Shown in pieces: positions 52,077-60,234 of a stretch of DNA of 64,000 nt. Under the pieces are notes generated by a model. That model saw only the letters and a list, made by a program, of their open reading frames with translations. It had not been told where the DNA came from and did not search any database. Source of the stretch: Acidimicrobiia bacterium (lineage in GTDB: Bacteria > Acidobacteriota > Terriglobia > Bryobacterales > Bryobacteraceae); NCBI GenBank assembly GCA_016871315.1, contig VFZE01000001.1:186001-250000 (forward strand), written 5' to 3'. The number at the start of each line of letters is the position of its first letter. Positions within the stretch are counted from its first letter, which is position 1. Made by a program: the position numbers and the translations under genes.

Positions 52077-53639
52077 CTATTCCTGCACAGTGGGGTAGGC
52101 TACTCCCAACTGCTCGAGGTAGCTCTTGTATCTGGATGGGTCGTAGCGCAACTTCTTCAGCTCCGGCGCGAAGCGCTCCATCTTATCCTTATTTAGATAC
52201 ACCGGCGGCTCGGTCCCCGGGGGAATCAGCGACTGCCATTTGGTTTCCTTCGTCTGGTCGGCGAAATACTGCTTGGCCTGTTGCAATATTTCCGGTGTGA
52301 GCAAAAGGTCCAATATCGTCACTGCATAGGCCTTTGCGCCGACAGTCGCCCCTTTGTGCGCGATGGGTGTCGCCATGGCGATCCCGCTCGACCAGTGATG
52401 CCCGACCATCCCGGGAATATTCCCTGGATAGCGAAGTACAACGGTCGGCAGATTCCAGCTCACTTCCGAGATATCGTCGGAGCCGGCGCCGCCGGTGCGC
52501 CCTTTGGGATCGGCCAGTTCGCCCACTTTCGATTTCAACCCCTCCACTTTCGAGTCCATCATTTTTTGTGCCGCCCGCGCCAGCTTCTCATCCTCGGCCG
52601 ACCACTGGGGCATACCCACCTTCTGGATATTGGCGTAGAGCGTTTCGGCTACCGGCTTGTTGAAATGGCCCGGCCAGGTGGCGCCGAGCACGCGCTCCGT
52701 CACGGTGGTATCGGTCATCTCGGCGGCTGCCTTGGCGATCTTTGTACCCAATGCGTGCAAGTCACGAATGCGTGCGTAATCCCATTCGCGGAAGTAGTAC
52801 CAAACGGTCGCTTCCGGCGGCACGACGTTCGGCTGATCGCCGCCATGCACGATGACGTAGTGGGAGCGGTGCTCGGGCCGGAGATGCTCACGCCGGAAGT
52901 TCCAGCCGGTGTTCATGAGCTCCACGGCGTCCAGCGCGCTGCGGCCCATCCATGGCGACCCTGCGCCGTGCGCGCTGCGCCCATGGAAACTGTACTGCGT
53001 GGAGACCAATCCTGAGCCGCTGGGAAATCCGTGCCCCGTGGTGAAATCGGAGCTGATGTGGCTGCTCAGCATGACGTCGACATCCTGGAACAGCCCGGCG
53101 TTCACCATATAGGTTCGGCTGCCGAGCAGCTCTTCTGCCACACCGGGGTAAACACGAATCGTTCCCGCGATCTTGTACTTTTCCATCAGGTTCTTCACGA
53201 CGATGGCAGCGGTCACGTTGACGGCTTGGCCAGCGTTGTGGCCTTCGCCATGGCCCGGTCCGTTCTTGATCAGCGGCGCGTGGTAGGCGACACCTGGCTT
53301 CTGCGAGGTCTCCGGCAGCCCGTCGATATCGGCCATTAGACCGATCACCGGCTTGCCCGAACCCCAACTCGCGACAAAGGCCGTCGGCATGCCGGCCACA
53401 CCGCGGGTAATCTTGAAGCCTTCCTTCTCAAGCAGCCCCGTCACATAGGCCGCGGTCTCGGTCTCCTGGTAGCCGAGCTCGGCGAAGCTGAAGATGGAGT
53501 CGACCATCTGCTGAGTCAGCGCGCGGCGGCCTTCGGCCATTTCCATCGCGGCCTGTTTGAGGACGTCAAGTGGCGGTGTTTGGGCCCAGCCCAAGCAAGC
53601 CGCTGTAAAGAGAATCGCCACAGTCCGAGTTGTCAGCAT
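52077..53639 (-). CDS. Exported M20-family amidohydrolase (AbgB-like)
   Basis: Zinc hydrolase of the aminobenzoyl-glutamate utilisation/carboxypeptidase Ss1 type, 520 residues. A signal peptide (1-19, ending CLGWAQ) sends it out of the cytoplasm. The M20 catalytic domain has GLMADIDGLPETSQKPG (metal Asp), GPGHGEGHNAGQAV (His/His ligands) and GVAEELLGSRTYMV (catalytic Glu pair EE), plus the lid domain (about 215-330) with GRSAHGAGSPWMGRSALDAV. YPGNIPGMVGHHWSSGIAMATPIAHKG (in two parts) completes the C-terminal metal site. Family members remove small acyl or amide groups; the substrate is unknown. Start ATG 53639; divergent from the macA-like remnant by 66 bases. Confidence 0.85.
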   Translation of the reverse strand: MLTTRTVAILFTAACLGWAQTPPLDVLKQAAMEMAEGRRALTQQMVDSIFSFAELGYQETETAAYVTGLLEKEGFKITRGVAGMPTAFVASWGSGKPVIGLMADIDGLPETSQKPGVAYHAPLIKNGPGHGEGHNAGQAVNVTAAIVVKNLMEKYKIAGTIRVYPGVAEELLGSRTYMVNAGLFQDVDVMLSSHISSDFTTGHGFPSGSGLVSTQYSFHGRSAHGAGSPWMGRSALDAVELMNTGWNFRREHLRPEHRSHYVIVHGGDQPNVVPPEATVWYYFREWDYARIRDLHALGTKIAKAAAEMTDTTVTERVLGATWPGHFNKPVAETLYANIQKVGMPQWSAEDEKLARAAQKMMDSKVEGLKSKVGELADPKGRTGGAGSDDISEVSWNLPTVVLRYPGNIPGMVGHHWSSGIAMATPIAHKGATVGAKAYAVTILDLLLTPEILQQAKQYFADQTKETKWQSLIPPGTEPPVYLNKDKMERFAPELKKLRYDPSRYKSYLEQLGVAYPTVQE

Positions 53640-53705
53640 CGCGGCAATTCTATCAAAGATGGAACAACCTCCATGCCGTGTCCGTACTTACTCGATGAAG
53701 GGAAC

Positions 53706-54298
53706 ATGAGCCAGAGAAACCGCCGCGGCCGAGGCCGCTGGATCTTCGCCTTTATCCTGATCGGCGTGCTGATCGGCGCCGGATTCGTCATCCGCGCCAA
53801 GCTTCGCCCGGACACGTCCATTGACCCGTCGCGTCTGGCAACGGTTGAACTCGGAGACATCGCACGAAGCGTAGTCGCTACGGGAAAGATCGAGCCGCGC
53901 TCCAAAGTGGAAGTGAAATCCAAGGCCAGCGGCATCGTCAAGAAGATCCTGGTTGACTATGGCGACCACGTGCGGCAGGGCCAGGTGCTGGTGGAACTGG
54001 ACAAGGAAGAGCTGGAAGCCCGCGTGCGGGAAGCCGGGGCGACGCTGCAAGCCGCTCAAGCCGCCGAGCAGTCGGCGATGGCCGCCTATGAGCGGAATAA
54101 AGTGGAAGCCGAGGGGCCCGACCTGCCTTTCCTGAAATCGGCTGTCGACCGCTCCCGGGAACTGTTCAAGCAAGGACTCATCGCCAGCGCGCTGCGCGAA
54201 GAGGCGGAGCGCACCTACGAAATCGCGCTCAACCGGCAGATGGTTGCGTTGCGCAGCGTGGCGGTCACGAAGGCGGAGATCGGCCGCGCCAAGGCCCA
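53706..54298 (+). pseudogene. macA-like membrane fusion protein, C-terminally deleted
   Basis: N-terminal half of a periplasmic adaptor of a MacAB-type efflux pump. It has a membrane helix (about 12-29, WIFAFILIGVLIGAGFVI), the lipoyl half-motif (45-100, VVATGKIEPRSKVEVKSKAS) and a coiled-coil hairpin (101-190, ARVREAGATLQAAQAAEQSA). It reads well to GRAKAH (about residue 197). The beta-barrel and second lipoyl half are missing, and the DNA passes, out of frame, into the middle of an ABC permease. In frame it would end at 54437 with 45 foreign residues. ATG 53706 has AAGGGAAC upstream. Cannot form a working adaptor. Confidence 0.8.
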
Positions 54299-55290
54299 TC
54301 GAGGCCGAAGCCACCGCCTGCGCGGAGATCCTGCCGGAATACGCCCGCGGGGGACTTCCGATACGCAGCGCCTACAACTCCGCTTCGCTCATGGTCACAG
54401 GTTCACTGCCCCCATTCCGGCATTACCGCACGCTTGAGATTGCCAGCGGACGCTTCTACAGCTGGGCGGAAGCGGATGAGTCGCGCCGCGTCGCGTTCCT
54501 CGGCGCCGATGCCGCCAATCAGCTGTTCGCCTCCAACAACCCGGTCGGGGAAACGATCCACATCGCCGGCTTTCCGTATCTCGTGATCGGCGTGATGGAG
54601 TTGAAGGAGCAGAATTCGGACTACAACGGCCGCGACGTCAACAAAATCTTCGCCCCGCTCGGCGCCGTCGTCCGCGACTTCCCGGGCGCTCCTCCTTCGG
54701 CTCCGCCGCACTCCATCGACCAGATTCTGGTGATTCCGAAATCGGTGGAGCAGCATTTTGAGTGCAAGGGCCAGGCGCAGCGTGCGCTCGCGCGCATGCA
54801 CAACTTCGATCCTACGGACAAGGAGGCGATCCCGATCTGGGACACCCTTCTGGAAGCGGCCGCCTTTCACCAGATGACCGATGGGATGAAGTACTTCCTC
54901 GGCGGTGTCGGCGTGATCACGCTGTTCCTGGGCGGCTTGGGCGTGATGAACGTCATGATGGTGGCCGTTCGGGAGCGGACTCGGGAAATCGGCGTCCGCA
55001 AGGCCGTTGGCGCAACGTCCGGCTCCATCCTCAGCCAATTCTTCATCGAGACACTGATCGTCGTATTCGTCAGCGGCGGAATCGGCATGGGCCTCGCCTA
55101 CGGCCTTTGCGCGCTCGTGAACCTTCTGCCGATGCCAGCCTATTTCGACGGGCTGAAGCCGACCCTCGAAACCGGCCTCATGAGTTTCGCTTTGCTGGGT
55201 GTCATTGCGATGCTCTCGGCGATGTATCCGGCCAGCCGCGCGGCCGCGATAGACCCGATAGAAGCGCTTCGCTACGAGGCGGGAGGATGA
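54299..55290 (+). pseudogene. MacB/FtsX-type ABC permease, N-terminally deleted
   Basis: Periplasmic domain and last three helices of an ABC permease of the MacB-FtsX type. From about 54299 the frame reads IEAEATACAEILPEYARGG, then SGRFYSWAEADESRRVAFLG, GETIHIAGFPYLVIGVMELKE, and the C-terminal GVGVITLFLGGLGVMNVMMV, RERTREIGVRKAVGATSGSI and ASRAAAIDPIEALRYE, all typical. The first transmembrane helix, start codon and the ATPase domain/gene that should precede it are absent. The join to the macA remnant is a deletion junction. Followed 3 bases later by the second permease. Confidence 0.8.
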
Positions 55291-55293
55291 GCG

Positions 55294-56188
55294 ATGTTGG
55301 GTGAAGCAGTCATCCAGGCGTGGGAATCGGTCCGGCGCAATCCGCTACGCAGCATTCTCACCATGCTCGGCATCGTTTGGGGCATTGCCTCGGTCACGCT
55401 GCTGGTTGCCTATGGCGCCGGCTTCCGCTCGATCCTTGTCACTGGCTTTGATGCGTTCGGCAAGTCGGCCATCATTGCGCGCCCGGGACAAACCAGCCAG
55501 CAGGCCGGAGGGGAACGCGCCGGGCGCCGCATTCGTTTTGAATCGGCGGATCTGGAAGCGGCGCTCGCCGAGGGCAACCTCATTAAGATGGGAAGTGTAG
55601 AAGCCCTGGCGCGCCTGCCGGTTTCCTACCGCGACCTGATCGCCAACATGGCCATCCGCGGCGTCTATCCCGAGTATGGGGAAATCCGCAACGAAGTCCC
55701 CAGCCAGGGCCGCTGGCTCACCCATGACGAAGTTCCGTCCCATCGTCGACGGCATCACGATCGGCCTGCAAGTGTTGCTGCTGTTCATCGGCGCACTCAC
55801 GTTGGGTATAGGCGGAGTAGGGTTGATGAACATTCTGTTGGTTTCCGTGGATGAACGCGTTCGCGAGGTCGGGCTGCGGATGGCGCTGGGCGCGCGGCGG
55901 CGTCACATCCTATGGCAGTTTCTTGCCGAAGCGCTGGTCGTTACGTTCTGCGGCGGAGTGTTCGGTGTCTTGCTGAGTTACCTGGTTGTTTTTCTGGTCG
56001 GCCCGATCCCGATGCTCGGCCCGCTGTTTGAGGACACATCCGGCAAAGGCGATCTGCGGATGCAGATCGACGCGGTAACAATCGCCGTTAGCTGGGTGGC
56101 GCTGACCACTGTCGGGCTGCTGGCCGGCGTGGTGCCGGCGTTGCGCGCTTCGCGCCTGGATCCGACGCAGGCGCTGCGCTACGAGTAA
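55294..56188 (+). pseudogene. Second FtsX-type ABC permease, internally deleted and frameshifted
   Basis: Starts normally with ATG 55294 behind GGGAGG and reads IQAWESVRRNPLRSILTMLG and LVTGFDAFGKSAIIARPGQT. It continues to GQSQ-like PSQGRWLTHDE at about 55730. There the frame shifts: from about 55730 the C-terminal permease domain (VDGITIGLQVLLLFIGALTL, then IGGVGLMNILLVSVDER, REVGLRMALGARRRHILWQF, ASRLDPTQALRYE) is read in another frame. About 150-200 residues of the periplasmic domain, which normally lie between, are missing. In the first frame translation runs on to 55854. Broken by one out-of-frame deletion. Confidence 0.8.
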
Positions 56189-56706
56189 TCAGAACTTGTA
56201 GTAAAGCCCAAACTGCACTACGCGCGGCGCCGCGGATTTCAATCGGGCGAACGCGCTGTTTGCGACGCTTGCCGGCTTCGTCGGCGGCTACGGGCAGACT
56301 GATCCGTTCCGGGCCCGGAATCTGATCGATCCATCGCTGGATCGCGGGATCAATATTCACGCGCCCCGCAGTGAGGATGTTCAGACGGCGTCACAAAGGT
56401 CAGTTGGCGGGAGCCTCCGCCGTAGGCAGCCGAAGCATTCGAGGTGATGATGGTCATCTCCTGCACCTGGTCCATCAGCAATAGGTTCGGCTGGAAGTTG
56501 AGCGCGTTGCTGCGCACGGCGTTGTCCTGGATGTTGATTCCATCGAGCGTCGCGTTGACATAGGAGGTTCGCTGACCGTTGATCACGGTCGGGCCGCGGC
56601 CCGTCGTCACGCCGGCTTGGGTGTGGATGAGCGCCAGGGGGCTGCGGTCAAACAGCGGCAGCCAGCGAATCTGGTCATTGGTCACCGTGGTGGAGATCGG
56701 AGGCAC
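56189..56706 (-). pseudogene. Shredded Oar-like TonB-dependent receptor
   Basis: Three pieces of one receptor in order on the minus strand. 56706-56360: plug domain (TVTNDQIRWLPLFDRSPLAL, TYVNATLDGINIQDNAVRSN, MTIITSNASAAYGGGSRQLT). About 56360-56260: a barrel piece (FDPAIQRW-like NIDPAIQRWIDQIPGPE). The last 60 bases: the C-terminus, RVVQFGLYYKF then TGA at 56191-56189. Frames differ between pieces, so at least two deletions have removed nearly all of the ~900-residue barrel. The N-terminal signal and regulatory domain are also missing. It lies 1 base from the stop of the broken permease. Confidence 0.78.
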
Positions 56707-56748
56707 AAGCCTCCCGCTTTCCCCAACTAGTCCGGATCATAGCTTGAA

Positions 56749-59286
56749 TCAACGGCCGGCTTCGGAGGCGAGCGATTGATAAAGCTTGATCGCTTCGGCG
56801 AATTGGGCAAACACGTGCTGCTTTTCTTTTTCCGAGCGCCACCAGGGCCACTTCTCCGCCATGCCTTGGAGCTTTGTGATCCAGCGGGTGAAGTATTCGG
56901 CGGAGGCGCGGCTGCGGACCTTTTGATCGCCTACGTAGACGCGAATCGCGTTGGTGAGCGCCTGGGGATACTCGGCGTCGAGCCACGTGTAGGGCTTGCC
57001 TTCGGCGTAGAGCGCATACCAGCCGGACTCGTCCACCTGCACGCGCTCCTCGAGGCTGCCGCTGGTGACCTCTTTCCACGCGACGCCGTTGCGGTAAATG
57101 ACCACTTTGGTGAGCGGGGCAATGGAGGTAGCGCGCGCCTTGAACTGAAGCGTGCGCGGCTGGGACAGCTTCAACTCGCCGCCGGGCATCTGATCCTCAA
57201 TCCAGAACTCGAGCAGCGGTCCGGTGCTCATGTAGGTCCGGCCGCGGCGCAATGCCTCCAGCCACGCGGGAATCGAACGTTCGGCGCCGGTCTGCGCATA
57301 GGTTCTGACGCTGCCGACGAGCTTTGTCCAATGGAGGTTGGAAATGGAGTCCTCACCGCCGACGGGCGCAATGCGCAAATCGTTGTTCCAGGCATGGAAC
57401 AGCGGGATCATCGAGGCGCGGCTGGAGCCGGACCACTCGAGCGCGTCAATGGTGCCAAGCGCCGCGTCGACAGGAAATCCCTTGCCGCCGCCGAGGTCGC
57501 CTTCCACGGGGTCCTTCTCTCCGTAGAAAGCATGCACGTATCCGGTAACGGCTCCCTGTTGCCGCGCCTTGCGGAAGATGTCGGTGTTGGAAGGATACAG
57601 GCTTTCGATACCGGTGTTTTCATAGCCGGTGGTGAACGGGGAGATCAGGTGGTCGCGGAGGCCGAGCAGTAGCGTGTGGCCGTAGAAGGGAGGCCGGTAC
57701 TCTTCGCCCATGTGGAGCTTCACGCTCGGGTGCCCATGGGAGGCGGGATGCTCGCCGGCGCCGGCGAAGTACTGGTGATCGAGAATGCGGTTGTCCTTGT
57801 TGGCGACAAGGTTCATGACCATGTCGAGGTTCTCGGCGGCAGCCATCTTCAGCAGGTTGGCGGGGGTATTGCGCAGGTTGCCGCCATAGTTCATGTGGAC
57901 GTGGGTGGATCCGCTCCACCATCCGCCCTTTTTGTATCCGGCCACGTGGGCGAGCCACAGCGTCAGCGTAGCCGTTGAGCCAGCCTTCAACTCGACTTCG
58001 CCTTGCGCCGGCACGTACTCGAAGCCTTTCACGGCGGTGGCGCGCAGAAGACCCGGCGGCACATCATAGATCTCTTCCCCTTCGGTGTGATAGGCGTGCA
58101 TGCCGGAACGGCCGCGCCGTGAATAGGCGGTGGGCGATGGGTAGAACTTGCCTTCGGCGGCGAACAGGTGGAGGCGGGCCGGCGTCGCGACGCCTTTCTC
58201 ATCGACGACGCGGAGGTGGAGCTTTGCCATGGGCCGCGCCCAGCGCAGCCCGGTGAACTCGACTGGCCTGCGTGCGCCGCCGTAGGTTTCCAGCAACCAC
58301 AAACGCGGCAGTCCGCCTTCATTGGAGATGTAGGCGATCCACTCGCCATGCGGGGAGAAGCGCGGGTGGAACAGATCATAGTCGCCGAAGGTCATTTTGT
58401 AAGGGTGTCCTCCGGCGACGGGCAGCACATAGAGATGGTTGAACTGATCGGCGGCGCCGGAGGTGGAGGAGTAGATGAAGCGTTTGCCGTCGGGGGAGAC
58501 ATGGGGGCGTGTGCGGTACAGCGACTGCTCGGCATGAATCTTGACCGCCTCACTTGCGCCGTCGCGGCGCGCGGGCATGCGCCAGATGTCGCCGGAGCCG
58601 AGCGCGACGCCACGATTGGAGACGAAGAGCAGTTCCTTGCCGTCGGGGGTCCAGGCGGGTTGTGTGTGAAAATCCCACGGGCTGAAGTAGAGGCGCTCTC
58701 GCGTGTAGCGGTTGTCGCGGGTGAGCGCGACTTCCTCGCCAGCCCACTGGCCCTTGGCGACGGGTCTTATATAGATGTTGAAGTAGCCTTTCGGCTTGGT
58801 GGAGGTGTAGGCGATGGATTTTCCGTCGGGTGAGAAGACCGGATCGAGATAAAGTTGCTCATCGCTGGTGAGCGGATGCGTGCGGCCGGTGGGTACGTGC
58901 AGCATCTCGAGCTGGATGCTGCGGCCATCGTTGTCGGCGGTGTAGACGAGCCACGCGCCGTCGGGGGACCAGTCCGGTGAAGAGAGGTATTTCGGACTTT
59001 GTGCGATTTCCGTGGCGACGCCGCTTGAAAGCTCAACCTTCCACAGCGAGCCGTGCATGGCGAAGGCGAGGAACTTACCGTCGGGGGACCATGCGGGAGC
59101 CCACGGCGTGGAGGAGGGCGCCGGAGGAATGTAGTAGTTGTGCATGTACTGGCCGCCTTGCGGGGCGGCCGGGTACACCACCGGATAACCGAATTGCTGC
59201 GCGCTCAGAGGCAGCGCGGCGAGAGCGAGAATCAGTCCGCGCGATAGACGGGACCGCTGGGATCGTCCTCCCGGCCAAGTTTCCAT
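56749..59286 (-). CDS. PD40 beta-propeller/CehA-McbA-type metallohydrolase fusion
   Basis: Exported enzyme of 845 residues. Signal peptide (about 16-29, GLILALAALPLSAQQ), then six or so PD40/TolB propeller blades (60-330: APAWSPDGKFLAFAMHG, PVFSPDGKSIAYTSTKPKG, HVSPDGKRFIYSS, RFSPHGEWIAYISNEGG). A PHP-like CehA/McbA hydrolase domain follows (about 460-760), with the metal pair STHVHMNYGG and ENLDMVMNLVANKDNRI, and GYVHAFYGEKDPVEG further on. The C-terminal 80 residues are a beta-sandwich plus helix. Start ATG 59286 has TGGAG upstream but lies inside the last 55 bases of the aldo/keto reductase gene on the same strand. Confidence 0.85.
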   Translation of the reverse strand: METWPGGRSQRSRLSRGLILALAALPLSAQQFGYPVVYPAAPQGGQYMHNYYIPPAPSSTPWAPAWSPDGKFLAFAMHGSLWKVELSSGVATEIAQSPKYLSSPDWSPDGAWLVYTADNDGRSIQLEMLHVPTGRTHPLTSDEQLYLDPVFSPDGKSIAYTSTKPKGYFNIYIRPVAKGQWAGEEVALTRDNRYTRERLYFSPWDFHTQPAWTPDGKELLFVSNRGVALGSGDIWRMPARRDGASEAVKIHAEQSLYRTRPHVSPDGKRFIYSSTSGAADQFNHLYVLPVAGGHPYKMTFGDYDLFHPRFSPHGEWIAYISNEGGLPRLWLLETYGGARRPVEFTGLRWARPMAKLHLRVVDEKGVATPARLHLFAAEGKFYPSPTAYSRRGRSGMHAYHTEGEEIYDVPPGLLRATAVKGFEYVPAQGEVELKAGSTATLTLWLAHVAGYKKGGWWSGSTHVHMNYGGNLRNTPANLLKMAAAENLDMVMNLVANKDNRILDHQYFAGAGEHPASHGHPSVKLHMGEEYRPPFYGHTLLLGLRDHLISPFTTGYENTGIESLYPSNTDIFRKARQQGAVTGYVHAFYGEKDPVEGDLGGGKGFPVDAALGTIDALEWSGSSRASMIPLFHAWNNDLRIAPVGGEDSISNLHWTKLVGSVRTYAQTGAERSIPAWLEALRRGRTYMSTGPLLEFWIEDQMPGGELKLSQPRTLQFKARATSIAPLTKVVIYRNGVAWKEVTSGSLEERVQVDESGWYALYAEGKPYTWLDAEYPQALTNAIRVYVGDQKVRSRASAEYFTRWITKLQGMAEKWPWWRSEKEKQHVFAQFAEAIKLYQSLASEAGR

Positions 59287-60191
59287 GGCTCCAATTGTGC
59301 CACGGTGTACCGGCTCATGCGGTCGCGCAATCCTTGCATTTCCGCAGCGGTCATCGGCTTGGCGGTCTTGGCCAGCGCCAGGTTTCCTTCGACGTGTGCG
59401 ATCTGGTCGCAGCCGAGAATGGCAGTGGAGACAGGCAGGCTCCAGACATAGCGCAGGCTTTCTTCGACGGTGGTGGCTTTCGCCTTGAGCATGACTCCGG
59501 CGCCGAGCGTCTTCATGGCGATGATGCCGAGGTTTTTTTGTTTGGCGATGGGGAGCGTTTCCTTCTCGAAGCTCTTCTGCTTGTTGGCGCCGTCGACGAC
59601 GCTAAGCGGCAGCAGGATGGTGGAGAAGTCGTACAGCGACATCATCTTGTTGAGGATGGCGGGCTCGGTGTGGCCGGTGAAGCCGACGAAGCGGATCTTG
59701 CCCTGCTTGCGGGCCTTCTCGATCATCTCGATGACACCGCCCTTGGCGAAGATGAAGTCGATGTCCTCCTGGTTGATGACGTTGTGAACCTGGTAGAGGT
59801 CGATGTAGTCGGTGCCCAAGTTGCTGAGGCTTTGGTCGAGGTCCAGCTGAGCCTGCGTGTTGGTGCGGTGGCGGGTCTTGGTGGCGAAGATGACCTTGTC
59901 GCGGAGGCCCTTGAGTACGTCGCCGTAGCGGGATTGGCTGAGGCCGTAGGCGCCGGCGGCGGCTGTGTCAAAGTAATTGACGCCGAGGTCGAAGCAACGG
60001 CGGATGATGGCTTCCGCGGCCTTGGCGTCTTCCATGTTGCCGGTGCGGGCGCCGCCGAGGCCCATGAGGGAGACCTGGAGGCCGGTCTTGCCGAGCCTGC
60101 GCCGGGGGACGGCGGTATCGGCAGAAGCGGCGGGAGCGGCCAGGGAGGCAGCCGTGGCTGCTTTCATGAACTGGCGTCTGGAGTCCTTCAT
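59232..60191 (-). CDS. Aldo/keto reductase with Tat-type signal
   Basis: NADPH-dependent TIM-barrel reductase of 319 residues. The N-terminus SRRQFMKAATAASLAAPAAS is a twin-arginine signal with the RRxFMK motif, suggesting export in folded form with cofactor. The catalytic tetrad is seen as D75 (NYFDTA), Y82 (AYG), K105 (FATKT) and H136 (YQVHN). LYQVHNVINQEDIDF and AIMLKTLG-like IIAMKTLGAG also fit the family. The start is ATG 60191 with AGGA nine bases upstream; an ATG at 60200 would add three residues. It overlaps the CehA-type gene downstream by 55 bases, so the two are in one transcript. Confidence 0.85.
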   Translation of the reverse strand: MKDSRRQFMKAATAASLAAPAASADTAVPRRRLGKTGLQVSLMGLGGARTGNMEDAKAAEAIIRRCFDLGVNYFDTAAAGAYGLSQSRYGDVLKGLRDKVIFATKTRHRTNTQAQLDLDQSLSNLGTDYIDLYQVHNVINQEDIDFIFAKGGVIEMIEKARKQGKIRFVGFTGHTEPAILNKMMSLYDFSTILLPLSVVDGANKQKSFEKETLPIAKQKNLGIIAMKTLGAGVMLKAKATTVEESLRYVWSLPVSTAILGCDQIAHVEGNLALAKTAKPMTAAEMQGLRDRMSRYTVAQLEPWKLGREDDPSGPVYRAD

Positions 60192-60234
60192 GCCCGTCAT
60201 CCTAGCATGAGCATGTCTGCTAACATTGCCGTTT

